The notes beneath the pieces are model-generated. The model searched no databases. It worked only from the letters and a program-made list of their open reading frames with translations, and had not been told where the DNA came from. From positions 35,307,125 to 35,371,124 of the forward strand of contig CM043966.1 of the NCBI GenBank assembly GCA_014529385.2: 64,000 bases of DNA. Direction: 5' to 3'. Below, piece after piece: positions 46,882 to 59,909 of this stretch; the stretch's first letter is position 1; each line of letters begins with the position of its first letter. Source of the stretch: Adiantum capillus-veneris (Eukaryota; Streptophyta; Polypodiopsida; Polypodiales; Pteridaceae). The translations under genes were made by a program, and so were the position numbers.

Positions 46882-47839
46882 TGTTGGACGGGGAGAGACT
46901 CACACACCCATGAAGTGCATGCAAACACTACCTAGATCAACATAATGTCAATTGAGGACACAGATGACACGATAGGCACATGGAGGAAATCTCTTAAGCT
47001 TGTCAGGCTGAGACCATCCTACACATACAACACTCTGGAAGGCCAACTAAACCACAATCAAGAACCTCACTACCCTCAACTACACCACCTAGCCACATAC
47101 ACACATACGGAAGGTAACTCACCTAATCATGCAAAATTCGTAGAAAACTTAAGGAACACCATCCCCTCACTAGGATACACCTGTCCCTAAGCTTCTACAC
47201 TCAAAACCCTCACTCTAAACCCGTCTACGGAAAACACGTAGGATGACAGAGCCAAATTTTGAAAGTGCCCGAAACTGAAATTTATGAGTACCTATGTGTA
47301 GCTTATGTCGCCACGATTCTATAGACTACTAGCACGCAGAAAACAGACATCGTTTGATACACTTACGGCCACAAATAGCTTGTAGATGCGTCAGCATGTG
47401 CGCTTCGTCTCGCATGGAATTCTTGGCGTTGTTGCGTAGCTCTCCTCGAGCCTATGACAATGGTGCAGTCGGATCTTCAATGTGTTGAGCGAGACGGGCA
47501 TAGCGAGAGGATGAAGCTCACGCTCACTCTCTTTCTCTCACACACAGTAGACGGCAGCGCTAAAGTTTTGATTATGATTAAAAGTCTTCTTTACAAAATG
47601 ACCTAGGTACCTTATATACTAAGGCTACCTTAGGTTTAACCAAAAACGGGGTTGAAAGGGTCAAATGGCTTTGTATTTACAATCTGGAAGTGCCATTGCA
47701 CCCCGGCTTCTGAAACTAGAATAACTACTCATTACAAATGACATTTATAGCCATAATCCGCAGCATTTCATAATTCGCAAAAGATAAGACTTTGGTACGA
47801 AACTTGAGTTATGCTGTGTTGTTGACCCAGCGGTCAACA
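46882..47839 (-). repeat. 3' LTR of LTR element 2
   Basis: Plus-strand ends TGTTGGACGGGG and GGTCAACA. On the minus strand the LTR begins TGTTGACC-GCTG-GGTCAACA, a perfect 8-bp-arm inverted repeat. TATATAAGG (minus) at about 47611-47619 is a TATA candidate. Confidence 0.92.
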
Positions 47840-47852
47840 TTCCCCCCTTCCG
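47840..47852 (-). other. polypurine tract of LTR element 2
   Basis: Minus strand CGGAAGGGGGGAA directly before the LTR, identical in core to the tract of LTR element 1. Confidence 0.8.
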
Positions 47853-47889
47853 CGTTCATGTCGTCCCTGACATGACCTGATTGTCGATG

Positions 47890-48480
<591 letters not shown>

Positions 48481-50400
48481 CATTGGGGACTTATTTGTTC
48501 CTGTGCAATCATGTTGTTAGTGTTGTTTGCAGCTTTGTCATTGTAGGCCATTCTTCGACTCGCCATTGAGGAGAAGTATGCTATGATCTAAAATTGGTGC
48601 TCCAATTCATTTGTCAATTGATTTGAGTAGCATTTCCTTATTGTTGATGTAGAAGGAATATGTACAAGAGGATGGTGATAGGTGTCCTTAGATTAGGGTC
48701 TAAAACCTGGATGACCAAAGGGAAAAAACCCAGTGGGGAAAAAAATGCCTTTGGTATACACTCTTATTGGAGTTGAGCAGTTGAACGTGAAGTACATGTT
48801 CATGAAAGGTGAGTGCTTGAGTGAAACACGGAAAAAATGCTTGATGCAAGTGCCAATTATGGGACACTATATATGCATATGAGAAATTTGTCAACAAAAG
48901 CATGCAATGTGAAAGAAGGAGATGATGGGTGTTTCGAGGAATAAATGCAGCACATGTGACATCAAAAGATGTCTCAATAGCTTCCATCTTTCCAAGAAGG
49001 GTTTTCGATGTAGAAGTTTCTCCACTCGTATCTCATTGTGCTCAGTACATGAGTGTCTTTTTGGACCTTTTCCTTCACTTCACCAGACTTAAGTACTTAG
49101 ACTTCGACTCTTTTGCTCACCTATACCAGCATGAGCGACACAATGTAAATATGCTCAACTCTTCCAGTTTGAGCGGTACCTAGAACAGCTAAGATGCTTA
49201 GACCACAGAGAATATTACTTGAAGCTTTGGGACTAACACCTCACTCATTTTGTGGCGTAGCTACTCGACTCTGACTTGTATGACTTGTCGGTTGCATGTT
49301 GACACTGCTTTGTGACAAGTTCTTCGGCTGTTGTAATGGCTACTCAGACACACTTCGTGAAGTTTCATCGTTTCCCTGTACCTTCTCCTCTTTGTAGTGC
49401 TCAGGCCTCTCGTCAATCTTTTCTTCATGTGGATTATGGATTTTTTATTTTTTTCTTAATAATAACAAAGAAAATCTTAAAACAACTCAACAAAAGAAAA
49501 ATCATTCAAATAGAAATCTAAATGCTATGTACACTATACACATGTCCCTAGGGGCTCATATATGGATTTTGTCCCCATACTTCTCTGTAACACTACTATG
49601 AGGGCATATACTCTAAATTTCGTCAAAAAATTTATCACAATAAAACGCAAAAATTCAATTCATCTCACAAAACATTGCCCTCTAATAGTCATAATGCTAG
49701 GTCTGCATTCAGAATGCCTCCCCCTTCCTATTTGGAGTCATCCTTTACGACAGGGTATCGCAAAGGGTATGTGTTGTGCTTGGGCAATTAAAAGTTGTGC
49801 CTATGCAAGCCTTGTAATGTAGCCCTATTATGCATACACAGTCAATGCATGGAAAAGATTTATGTTGTGCAAGATGTGGGTATAAGAAATTTGCTTATTG
49901 GCATTTGTTGGCGAGGCTTCCTATTCTAAGTAATGTAATGGTCTTTGAAGCTCCTGTATCGTTGCTTGATTGAAGCGACTTGCTCTCTTCTAATTGTACT
50001 GTAATCATAGGAAGAATTGTAAGAATTCAAGCGGCGATGCACTGACAACAGTTTTGTTGTTCTTCTTTGGGACCCATTTCTTTGCGATTATTGGTTGTTT
50101 TGTTGTTGCTGACGCTCGTTTGGGAACCCATACATGCCCGTGATTCGTTTTTGTTTGAAGAGACTTCTTTGGGATCCACCTTTTTGTTGTGTGAGTCGAC
50201 AGTGGTCTTTGCTTCAGCCCTTGTACGCTTGGTTGGGAACGGGATTTAGGCTTTGAAAGTTGATACTGTGGTTAGCCGCTCTCAGGCTATGTTTTGATAT
50301 AAAAACTTTTCCGATCCGATACCGTTTGTGAAAGTTATGGCCCAAACAGTGAAATGCAGTTTAGAATGGAAGAAGATTTGGGATCTCTGTGACACTGTGA
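48481..50400 (-). other. LTR element 2 interior, no recognised coding
   Basis: Several short open frames on both strands (for example 48700-48987 minus, 48929-49183 plus, 50067-50249 plus) but no family match and no gag/pol motifs. Nothing further supported. Confidence 0.4.
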
Positions 50401-50448
50401 ACACTTCTGTATGGTCAAAAGTACAATTGGACCCTAAAACTGGACTAG

Positions 50449-51860
50449 AGACATCCTACGCGTAGGATGTCTAGATGCTTAGAAATTAACAAAATTTGGT
50501 CCAGAGACTCCCCTTAAGTCCAGCAACACAATGGTATGCTCATAATTTCATTTGGATTTAAAAATGGCCTTGAGACATCCTACGCGTAAGATGTCTTTTT
50601 GCTCAGAATGACTTGAAATTTTCACCCCAGCTTCTCCTTGGTGTGCTGATCACAGTGGTGTGCTCATTGGTTGGTTTGGAGTCCTAAATCAAGCTGGAGA
50701 CATCCTACGCGTAGGATGTCTTTTTGCTTTGTTTCAGATCAAACTTGCATTGTAGCTTCCCCTTGATGTGCTAAACTCACAGCTATTTTTATTTTTTGAT
50801 TATGACACCTATAGGTTGGTCAAATGATCAAGAATCTGTTCCAAAATCCTGATGTCTGTTCTGATGAATTCCCAGTCAAATCAACTCCAAATTGGACCAA
50901 ATTTGACTAGGAGGCTTGCCTAAGGCTATACAACACCCTGCTATGTCCACATTTTGAATTTGGCCTCTAAATCATGCCTTAGACATCCTACGCGTAGGAT
51001 GTCTAACTGCTCAGAATTGCCCCAAATTTGAACCACAGACTTTCCTTAAGGTGCTGATCACTGTGGTATGCTCAAAATTAAGTTTAGAGTGCAAAATCAC
51101 ACATATGACATCCTACGCGTAGGATGTCTTTTTGGCCTGTTTGACCCCAGACTTGACCCAAAGCTTCCCCTTGATGTCAGCAACCCAATGCTATGCTTAT
51201 ATTTTAATTTGGACGTCAAAAGACCCCAAAACTAGCTATCCTTGCCTTTTTCAGTCAAAAATACTAAAGTCTGCTTAAAACCCAATTTTCTCACCCAAAT
51301 GAGCTGAAAAATGTCGCAGGCACTCAAAACATCATGTATAACATGCACATGAAGTCACCCTATGGTTTGGTCTCAAAATTAGGCCTTGGACACAATTTGG
51401 GTAGGATGTCTGGGAATTTTTGTCTTTTGGCTTTGATTTGTCAAAATATGGTCAAATTTCCACTTTCCAGGTGAAAATTGGATAAAACCTACCTTCTGAA
51501 CACACTGGTAACCTCAGATTTTCAAAATTTCCACCAGATCACGCTGTAGACATCCTACGCGTAGGATGTCTACTGCTGATTTTTTGAGACTGAAGTGTCC
51601 TTGATGCTTCCTTATGCTCTCAGCAAGTGCAAGTATGCTTCACAATTGCAAAAACATGCAAAAATCACTCAATTAAGCCTTTGCTGAAATTTTACGTTTT
51701 TGGACTCCGCCTTTTGGCTTTTGGTCAACAAAAATAGAGAAAAACACCCAAGTCAATATGTTACTAGGGTAAAACCTACCCTCTGAACCCACTGGTGCAG
51801 TCAGAGTTTTCAAATTTGGTCTCGAGAACCCCCTTGAGACATCCTATGCATAGGATGTCT
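50449..51860. repeat. array of 24-bp perfect palindromes in ~125-bp repeats
   Basis: The palindrome is AGACATCCTACG plus its reverse complement CGTAGGATGTCT. Copies: 50449-50472 (perfect), 50573-50596 (one change), 50698-50721, 50981-51004, 51107-51128 (22-bp core), about 51388-51411 (only the right half kept), 51548-51571, 51837-51860 (centre ATGCAT instead of ACGCGT, still a perfect palindrome). Starts are spaced 124, 125, 283, 125 and about 280-290 bp, matching a ~125-bp repeat whose other part contains GATCACAGTGGTATGCTCA and CAGCTTCCCCTTGATGTGCT versions. The array lies in the leader side of LTR element 2, between primer site and helicase fragment. Confidence 0.93.
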
Positions 51861-52376
51861 ATGTTTACAGAATTGCAGGTTTTCTTCACAGAACCCTTGC
51901 AAATGATCTTTTATATGCACAGCATCAGTCAGTCATACAAAAATATCCACAAAAGCATGTTTAATGCATTTTTACCCTCAAAAGCAAACTTTTTTGTGAT
52001 TTCAAATGCAATCAAGAACTTTAGCAAATAATTCAGTGATGAATAGCTCTAGATCATAATCGGATCACTTACCTAAAGCTACTCCTACAAATCATATGGG
52101 GTTTTGCATCTATGAGTAGAAAAACGCTTCACTACCACTAGTAAACGCTTTTATCACCTCACAAATCACTCGACCACCACCAACTACTCTAATCCACAGA
52201 TCCTAACTAAACCTATCTAGTCGCAGACCCTCGGCAAGACACACGCTTCCTGGCTATCCACTTGATCGCGGAATATCCTCTTCCGGATCCACTTAAGAAA
52301 AACACTTTCTTTAGCCGAAACTAAATCAAGCAACCATCACACGAGTGTTAGTAGGAAACCTACTTAGGTCCTTGTG
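51861..52376 (-). other. LTR element 2 leader next to primer site
   Basis: No coding signal. GGAAATGCATTTTTA-type spacer, then CACACGCTTCC and GGATCCACTT words approaching the primer site. Confidence 0.4.
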
Positions 52377-52395
52377 TCCCCGACAGCGGCACCAA
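52377..52395 (-). other. primer-binding site of LTR element 2
   Basis: On the minus strand the LTR end CAACA is followed by TTGGTGCCGCTGTCGGGGA, the same class as that of LTR element 1 and of Athila/Tat elements. It fixes the element's orientation. Confidence 0.75.
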
Positions 52396-53354
52396 TGTTG
52401 GACGGGGAGAGACTCACACACCCATGAAGTGCATGCAAACACTACCTAGATCAACATAATGTCAATCGAGGACACAGATGACACGATAGGCACACGGAGG
52501 AAATCTCTTAAGCTTGTTAGGCTGAGACCATCCTACACATACAACACTCTGGAAGGCCAACTAAACCACAATCAAGAACCTCACTACCCTCAACTACACC
52601 ACCTAGCCACATACACACATACGGAAGGTAACTCACCTAATCATGCAAAATTCGTAGAAAACTTAAGGAACACCATCCCCTCACTAGGATACACCTGTCC
52701 CTAAGCTTCTACACTCAAAACCCTCACTCTAAACCCGTCTACGGAAAACACGTAGGATGACAGAGCCAAATTTTGAAAGTGCCCGAAACTGAAATTTATG
52801 AGTACCTATGTGTAGCTTATGTCGCCACGATTCTATAGACTACTAGCACGCAGAAAACAGACATCGTTTGATACACTTACGGCCACAAATAGCTTGTAGA
52901 TGCGTCAGCATGTGCGCTTCGTCTCGCATGGAATTCTTGGCGTTGTTGCGTAGCTCTCCTCGAGCCTATGACAATGGTGCAGTCGGATCTTCAATGTGTT
53001 GAGCGAGACGGGCGTAGCGAGAGGATGAAGCTCAGGCTCACTCTCTTTCTCTCTCACACACAGCAGACGACAGCGCTAAAGTTTTGATTATGATTAAAAT
53101 TCTTCTTTACAAAATGACCTAGGTACCTTATATGCTAAGGCTACCTTAGGTTTAACAAAAAATGGGGTTGAAAGGGTCAAATGGCTTTGTATTTACAATC
53201 TGGAAGTGCCATTTCACCCCGGCTTCTGAAACTAGAATAACTACTCATTACAAATGACATTTATAGCCATAATCCGCAACTTTCATAACTCGCAAAAGAT
53301 AAGACTTTGGTACGAAACTTGAGTTATGTTGTGTTGTTGACCCCGCAGTCAACA
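52396..53354 (-). repeat. 5' LTR of LTR element 2
   Basis: 959 bp, near-identical to 46882-47839. Ends at AACA 53354 before the second GAGTG. It includes a half-palindrome-like CACGTAGGATGACA (about 52748), also in the other LTR. Confidence 0.92.
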
Positions 53355-54308
53355 GAGTGTGAAGTCTTTACCTGCAAAGGGGTAGTGTTAAGTGTTGGAT
53401 CTATGGCAAATGACATGGATAAGAAGGCTATTGTGGAGTGGACTGCTCCAAATCAATGTCAAGTGACTTTTTGGTATTGAAATGGATTGTTGTCCAACGG
53501 TTTGATGGTTGTGAGTATTCCTCATTCACATGCGAGTAGAGGCACTTGACTACCTTCTTCTATTGAACTTTATCTCATGAGAGCTTGCAAAGCACAAGGG
53601 GTTTGGCCTTTCTTAATATTTATCTTAGTATTCCTCCTTCACATGCGAGTAGAGGCACTTGACTACCTTCTTATGTTGAACTTTATCTCATGAGAGCTTG
53701 CAAAGCACAAGGGGTTTGACCTTTCTTCTTATTTATCTTTGAAAGCAACTCGGGGGATCCACCTCTATGTATGTAAGTATACCATGAGAGTTCAACAGGA
53801 GGGGTTTTTTAATTCAAAAATTTTGTGTAAATTTACATAAATATATTTAAATAAGGGTTTTTTGTATTGCACTTTGGAAAAAATCCGTAAGTTCATAAAG
53901 AAAGAGGGGTTGTTTTATTAGTTCAAGATTCACAGATAACGGGTTTTTTAAATACCCTTTGAACGTATGTTGTATAGATGGTTTACATAAAGTGAACCCC
54001 CCAAGGAAAGCAATCTAGTTGGGTGACACGTGTGGGATACCCATGCATCACCTGCATATGGTACCAATGCTAACTAAATGTTGTGTTGTTTCCAGGGGTG
54101 CAGGTGAGTGAGGGTTACCTTCTCAACTATGGTTTTTAAAGTTCCTTGGCTTGAAGATGGCAAACTATTTTAGCACTTATGTATAGACTGTTCTGTACTA
54201 TGAATGGGAATTATACCACCTTTTCATTGACATAGTTTCTAGGGTCTTTTATAATCTGAAAGGATTCTTTGGTGTATATGTTATATTGTTAATGAAACAC
54301 ACACACAT
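53355..54308. repeat. tandem unit 3, right part
   Basis: Resumes GAGTGTGAAGTCTTTACCTG and parallels unit 1 from 31990 on. It contains a 113-bp tandem duplication (AGTATTCCTC at 53514 and 53627) and the MITE at 53749-54005. It stops at a CA tract where LINE B begins, and the rest of the unit is not seen afterwards. Confidence 0.85.
53749..54005. mobile_element. 257-bp MITE with 8-bp target duplication
   Basis: Flanked by GAAAGCAA on both sides (53741-53748, 54006-54013). The left end is CTCGGGGGATCCACCTCTAT; the right end reversed is CTTGGGGGGTTCACTTTATG, inverted repeats over ~22 bp with transitions only plus a one-base gap. Units 1 and 2 have the empty site (TTTGAAAGCAATCATG). The interior is AT-rich and non-coding. 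The 8-bp duplication suggests a hAT-type driver, but its ends differ from the CAGGG hAT element. Confidence 0.85.
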
Positions 54309-57300
54309 TGCATGAACATGGACAACTGGTCCTGTAGGTTTAGGGTGCAACCATTGGTATAAGTTCCAAGTTCTTGAGAACTATAAAACAAAGCATCTTC
54401 TCTCAGAGAGGGAACTGGATTGGAGTGGAGCTGTCTGAACCCTTCAACTACATTGTTGTTAGCCTATATGCTTCCAATTCTATGTCTGATAGAGCCTCCA
54501 CTTGGAATGAATTGAGTAATATAACTAATCAACTTCTTCTGGCTGTTGGCGACTTCAACAATGTTGTCTCTCTGCAGGATAGACACAAAAGGTTGGGCCA
54601 AACAATGGTTGGAAATGAAAAAACACAGTGGGAGGCCATGGTTGAGAAGCTTGATCTGTTGGATATCTCAAAAAGTACAGGACTTACCTAGAGCAATAAG
54701 CAACTTGGTGAGTGCTATATGGCTGCTAGACTTGATAGAATTTATATGTCTTTGGATTTAATGCAAATGCATTGGCACATCAGCTGTAAATTAGATAATT
54801 CAATCTTGTTGTCCGATCATATGCCTGTCATTGTTGTCTTGGATCACTTAGAATGTGCATTCAAGGCAGGATGGACCCACTTGGACCAGTCTTTGCTTAA
54901 GTTAGAGTCACTCAGAGTTAAAGTCAAAGAGATTATGCATCAATCCTTTACTCTTGGTTCATCTCCATTGAAATCTTGGGACAGGACTGTTAGAAAAATC
55001 CAAACCCTTTTCACTGATTGCAAAAAGAGGGCTAGGGACATAAGGGCTAATAGAAGAATGATGATCAAGGACAAGATTTTTGGAATTAAGAAATCCTTGT
55101 CCCCAGAGGATACCCCTCCCCAAGAGCTTGTTGACCTGAAGGAAAATATGAGACGTGAAGAGCTCCTACCTGCTAACAATGCACTATCTTGGACTAGAGA
55201 TTTTTGGGATGGGAAAATAGATAAGCCAAATAAAGAGATTTTCAAACTGCTAAAAACGAAAAAAGCTAGGGACTTTATCCCCCTACTACAAATAGACGAT
55301 GGTACCATTGTTTCAAATCATAAAGAAAATTTGGAGTATGTACATACTGTCTACTCTAATATTTTCTCTGGCCCTCCCACTAGAAATGTGGAAATAAGAG
55401 ATGCAAGAGCCTACATTGCTAGGATCACGAAGAAATGTTTATCACATGATCTGGCAAAGATGTTGGAAAACCCCATCTATTAGAGCTTTGAAAGATGGCA
55501 AAACTCCAGATATAGATGGTATTCCAAATGAATTTTTCAAAGCATATCAAGATATCATTATACCCTACATCATGCAAGTTTGGCTAGAAGCTGTTAGACT
55601 AGGAGCTCTTCCATCAAAGATTAATACTGGGGTCATCAAGCTAATAGATAAAAAGGGGTCAAAGGATGATCTCTCCAACTGGAGACCCACAGACTTCTAT
55701 TTATAAGATCTTTGCCTTGTCCTTAGCAAGAAAAATTAGCCTCTCATGAATAATATCATTCTTCAAGAGCAAAAGGGATTCATTAAAGGCAGATAATATT
55801 GGATGCTATCATCACTTTGTGGGAGTCAATTGAGTATGCTATTGAATCAAGTCAAGACTTCAATTTTTTCAAAATTGACTTTGATAAGGCCTATGACAGA
55901 ATGGAATGGGAGTTTATACTCCAATCATTAGCAGATATTGGTTTTGGGAAATAATTCATTAGTTTTGTTCACATTTTATTCGGTAACTCAGTATTGCAAA
56001 AATTGCTTTGAATGGTGCACTGATAGAGGGGATCCAACTTTCCAGATCAATTAGACAAGGATGCCCTCTTTCTCCACTTCTGTATGCCATCTCATTTGAT
56101 TCTTTGGGATGGTTGGTTCAGGATTGCCTCAATAAAGGGATGATCAAAGGTCTCACAATACCTGGTTTGGAAAAGGAGTTATGTCTACAACAATTCACAG
56201 ATGATACTAATAGTTTTCTCAATAATGATGAGGTCTCTATTGAGATTTTTTGGACTCTTTTGCTTAGCATTTGAGTCACAGATAGTTCATAGCAAAATTG
56301 GTTTCTTAACCTCTAATGGTACTTCTCTTGCTTTGGGTTACTCAGGTTGGTTGTCTCAACAAATTGAGGATGGAAAGATCTTCAAACTTTTGGGCATCCC
56401 CTTGGGTTTCAAAGTCAGTGTGGCACAAAGGTTTGAATGGATCTTTAACAAATTCAGATCTAAGGTATTTCTTTGGCAGAACATGCAACCTTCATTATGT
56501 GTGAGGATTTTTGTCCAAAACCATTACCTACTATCCTCCATGATATACTTTTTGGCTTGTTGGAAACCTTGTAAAACTCAGCTAAACATAATTTTTCAAA
56601 TAGCAAGAAGATTCCTATGGGGAGGGAATGAGGACACAAAAAAACTCCCTAAGGTGGCTTGGTCTACATGCTGTCAGCCCAAAGAAGCAAGTGGCCTAGG
56701 CTGAAACAGCTCCTTTTGTGTACAGACCTCCAAATCTTGGTATAGACTAAGCCTCAGGGAAGTCACTCTCAGCCAACAATCCCTAAGGTACAGAGGGATA
56801 GTCCTCACTTGTATATTTTGAGAGTCTGAAGAATCTGTCAAGACAGATAAGACCCTTCTCCTTGACCTGTTATATGATTTGAGTTTTGTCATGTAGGACT
56901 CCAAATGGCTAGGCTAATTATCTAGAAAATTGAATATCCACGTCAGTAGAAGAGGCCACTTGTGTTTTAAAAAAGGAATCAAAATTTGGAAGGACCTTTA
57001 TTGTAATAATCAATGGATGGATCAACATAACATCAGGAATACCTTCCAGCTGGGAGAGTCTACTGTTAGTTGGGTGAGGGAGATTTTGAATAGATTCCTA
57101 CACAATGTGTCAATCAACCCAACACCTTGTCATCAAGCTCAAAATCTTACTGATACCTTGTTCGTATTCTATAAGAGTTTCCTGTAGGTTAAAGAAGTTG
57201 GGAAAGACCTGCTACATAAGCCGAACACCAGATGGAAGCTGTCCTGGAGCAAGAAACAATGGGGCTATAGGTTCAAGTGACTTAGGATTTCCCTACCCCA

Positions 57301-57928
57301 ATCAAACACACATTGACTCTGTGGTTGACCATTCTAGTGGTATTTGGATTGGGGCCAAGGCCAAAAAAATCAAGAGAACTCATGACCTCCACCACAGATG
57401 AAATCTAGAAGAAGAAACTCTGGCTCACCTCTTTATAAATTTTCTCAAAAACCAGTTACTATTGAAAGTCTTACATGGAGCTGTGATTTCTCTACATCCC
57501 CAACAGTTCACATGGGAGGAAATTTTATTGGGAAACTTTCATAAGTTGGATGTCTATCTATGGACCAGATTAGAGCTACCTATATCTGGCAAATATGGGT
57601 TTGCAAAAACAGAGATCCTACGATCAACCCTATGGTGTCACCTCAACCCTTTTTGTACGAGATTAAATGTATCTCAAAATATTGTATAAAAGAGATGAAG
57701 AGTGTCAACCAGAATTCTCAACATGACATTTAGAAACTCTCTCCTTGGTAGAGATGGAAAGATCTGTGTTTATCAACCTGTTATGTCTCTAGGCTTACCA
57801 TGTTCAAACTCATACATGAGATGTAACTTTGCGTTCCTAGGAGGGCTTGTTGTCCTCAGCCCCACCTTGAGGACAATGTTTTGTCATTTTTTTCCTGTTA
57901 ATTAAATATACTCCTTTTTTGAAAAAAA
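54309..57928 (+). pseudogene. LINE B, 5'-truncated ORF2 (endonuclease C-half, RT, tail)
   Basis: Plus strand, broken by stops and frameshifts. Endonuclease part: NWIGVELSEPFNYIVVSLYA, LLLAVGDFNNV, RLDRIYMS, SDHMPVIVVL. RT part: DGIPNEFFKAY, TGVIKLIDKKGSKDDLSNWRP, KGFIKGR, FFKIDFDKAYDRMEWEF, SRSIRQGCPLSPLLYAISFD, catalytic box QQFTDDTNSF (FADD with Thr), LLGIPLGF, then FLWGGNEDTKKLPKVAWSTC. The tail to about 57900 is degenerate. The 3' end is T-rich then TTGAAAAAAACA, a short A tail. It is a different LINE family from LINE A/C. It starts in mid-endonuclease directly after a CA tract, so it is 5'-truncated. Confidence 0.85.
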
Positions 57929-57989
57929 CAAGCCGTTTAGGTCTCTTCCTATGCATATCGTCAAGCTTGCTGACAACGCCTACAATGTG

Positions 57990-58086
57990 CACACGTGTGT
58001 GCGTGCGCGTGCACACACACACACACACACACATACATTGTACATACAAACATCATATCGTGCACGTCACTTCTCTCTTGCTTTCC

Positions 58087-58171
<85 letters not shown>

Positions 58172-58206
58172 CACGCACGCACGCACACACACACACACAC
58201 ACACGT
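57990..58206. repeat. (CA)n-(CT)n-(CA)n microsatellite complex
   Basis: CA 58009-58034, CT 58091-58130, CA 58131-58169, a GCACGCACGCACGC island, then CA to 58204. The following ~230 bp show nothing. Confidence 0.95.
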
Positions 58207-58679
58207 CTCCTCTCATGCAAATCATCGAGCTTGCCAAACAGTAATAAATGTGAGCACATCGTGTGGTGCTCCTTGGAGAAGAAGGAGAAATGAACAAATG
58301 GATGCCTTCTTTGGGTTCAAAAATTTTAAGTCGCACTATATATAAAATAGCTAGAAGGCTCTTGAATCACATCTCATTACATGTAAAATGGGAAGGCAAG
58401 AACCCCATGTGGCCTCTTCACACACAATTTTAGGTCTCCCAAGGTAAACCACTTGGGGGAGCTCGCATGATGTGACTAGTAGGTGCCCTCATCTATATAT
58501 CTATTGTTCTCCAGCCGTGCCCTTATTGTCCACCAGGTTTTTGAAATCCATATGTACATATTTTGAAGATAAGTATCAAGGTGTAAGGTCCACCAGGTCC
58601 TTGAATGTTGTTACCAAATTATATTCCTCCACAAGCCATAGCTTATGTGCCCATTCCAAAGGCCCTGCATTTTACTTAG

Positions 58680-59901
58680 TTGAAAGTCTTTGTAAAATGG
58701 TTGCTTCAAGAATCCTCTAAAGAACTATATCTTGGTGGCATTGGGTATTTATTTAAAATAGTTGGTCCCATCCTGGATAAGGGCCTCATCCTATTTAATA
58801 GGACAACGATCTGTGTAGTTCCATGGGAGCTCGTCCTTGATTTGGGAGAATCCCTCCAAGGGTTACATGTAGTTTGGGTCGAGTTCACAAGGCTACCAAG
58901 TTGGCTATGTGATAATATTAGGATACTGGCAAGTCAAGTAGGCACTCCATTGTTTGTTCCTAACAAAAGAGGACTTGGCAGGGCCTCCAATTGGGTATTC
59001 ATTGGCTAGAACATTTCTAAGACACCACCTAAGAGCATGGTCATCAGTGTTGGAGCAGGGCTTGTCACATGATCCCTCTCAAATTTGGGACATACTTTGG
59101 GGCATGCTTTGAGTGCAACAAATTTGGGCACTTTACCATGGACTGCCCCATGAAAGTTAAAGGAAATACCAACGTGACAATGCAAGACTCTAGGACGGAA
59201 GAAGCTGTAGAAGTGTGTGAGAAACAGGTAAAGTGTGTCACATGATCCCTCTCAAATTCGGGACATACTTTGGGGCATGCTTTGAGTGCAACAAATTTGG
59301 GCACTTTACCATGGACTGCCCCATGAAAGTTAAAGGAAATACCAACGTGACAATGCAAGACTCTAGGACGGAAGAAGCTGTAGAAGTGTGTGAGAAACAG
59401 GTAAAGGATATCAAATAGTCAGGAGAAGGTGAATAAAAAGAGGCTATGATCTATGAAAGAGAAGTAACTAAACAGCAGGAGAGGGCGGTGGAGAAGAAGT
59501 GCGCCGCTAGGCACATCCCTAATGGACCAAGCAATGAGATTATCTTGCCACCTAAGTTTATAACAATGACAACTATGTCAACAATGCAAGTCCCAGGCCT
59601 AAAGAGGTCCAAAAGGGTGAAGGAAGCGGCAAGGGATTCCAAATCACTTGAGAATACCAATGCTTGGAAAGAGAGAAGCTCCACCCCACCTCCCGCCCAA
59701 CCAAAAGGGACGATGTCTATTGTCCTTCTTCACAATCCCTTTGCAGTATTGCAAGAGAAGAAAGGCACTGATTTGGATCCCCCAAGAAACTTCATGTTCT
59801 CCATGGGGAATGGAAAAGAACCAATGGAGGGGGACACCAAGAAACAGAGCTCCATAGGAGAGTCTCAGGATGTGGAGGAGTTCGTTCCCTTCTCTCAGTA
59901 A
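58680..59901 (+). pseudogene. LINE C ORF1 (DUF4283-like, CCHC knuckle)
   Basis: 58680-59009 reads GLHVVWVEFTRLPSWLCDNI then RILASQVGTPLFV, matching the DUF4283-type core of plant LINE/gag proteins (W-V-x-hydrophobic-x-x-LP). A canonical CCHC knuckle CFECNKFGHFTMDC appears twice because of a 173-bp tandem duplication (59063-59408). 59446-59901 is a lysine-, proline- and serine-rich tail ending FVPFSQ. Family role: RNA binding and LINE RNP assembly. Frames are broken between parts. Confidence 0.75.
59063..59408. repeat. 173-bp tandem duplication of CCHC region
   Basis: TGTCACATGATCCCTCTCAA begins at 59063 and 59236. The copies are almost identical. Since 173 is not a multiple of 3, the duplication shifts the frame. 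Confidence 0.95.
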
Positions 59902-59909
59902 CGGAGGAG

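Noticed and set aside
50067-50249. 60-codon frame starting with a hydrophobic signal-like stretch
   Set aside because: Inside LTR element 2, antisense to it, with no family match; T-rich sequence gives hydrophobic residues by chance.
50290-50320. Minus-strand TATCAAAACATAGCC resembling an initiator-Met primer site
   Set aside because: It lies inside LTR element 2, not next to an LTR end; the true primer site is at 52377-52395.
50449-51860. Palindrome array as a CRISPR
   Set aside because: Repeats are perfect palindromes within 125-bp tandem units, spacers are themselves related, and the context is a plant retroelement.
59065-59358. 97-codon minus frame opposite the CCHC duplication
   Set aside because: Shadow of the duplicated plus-strand ORF1 sequence.
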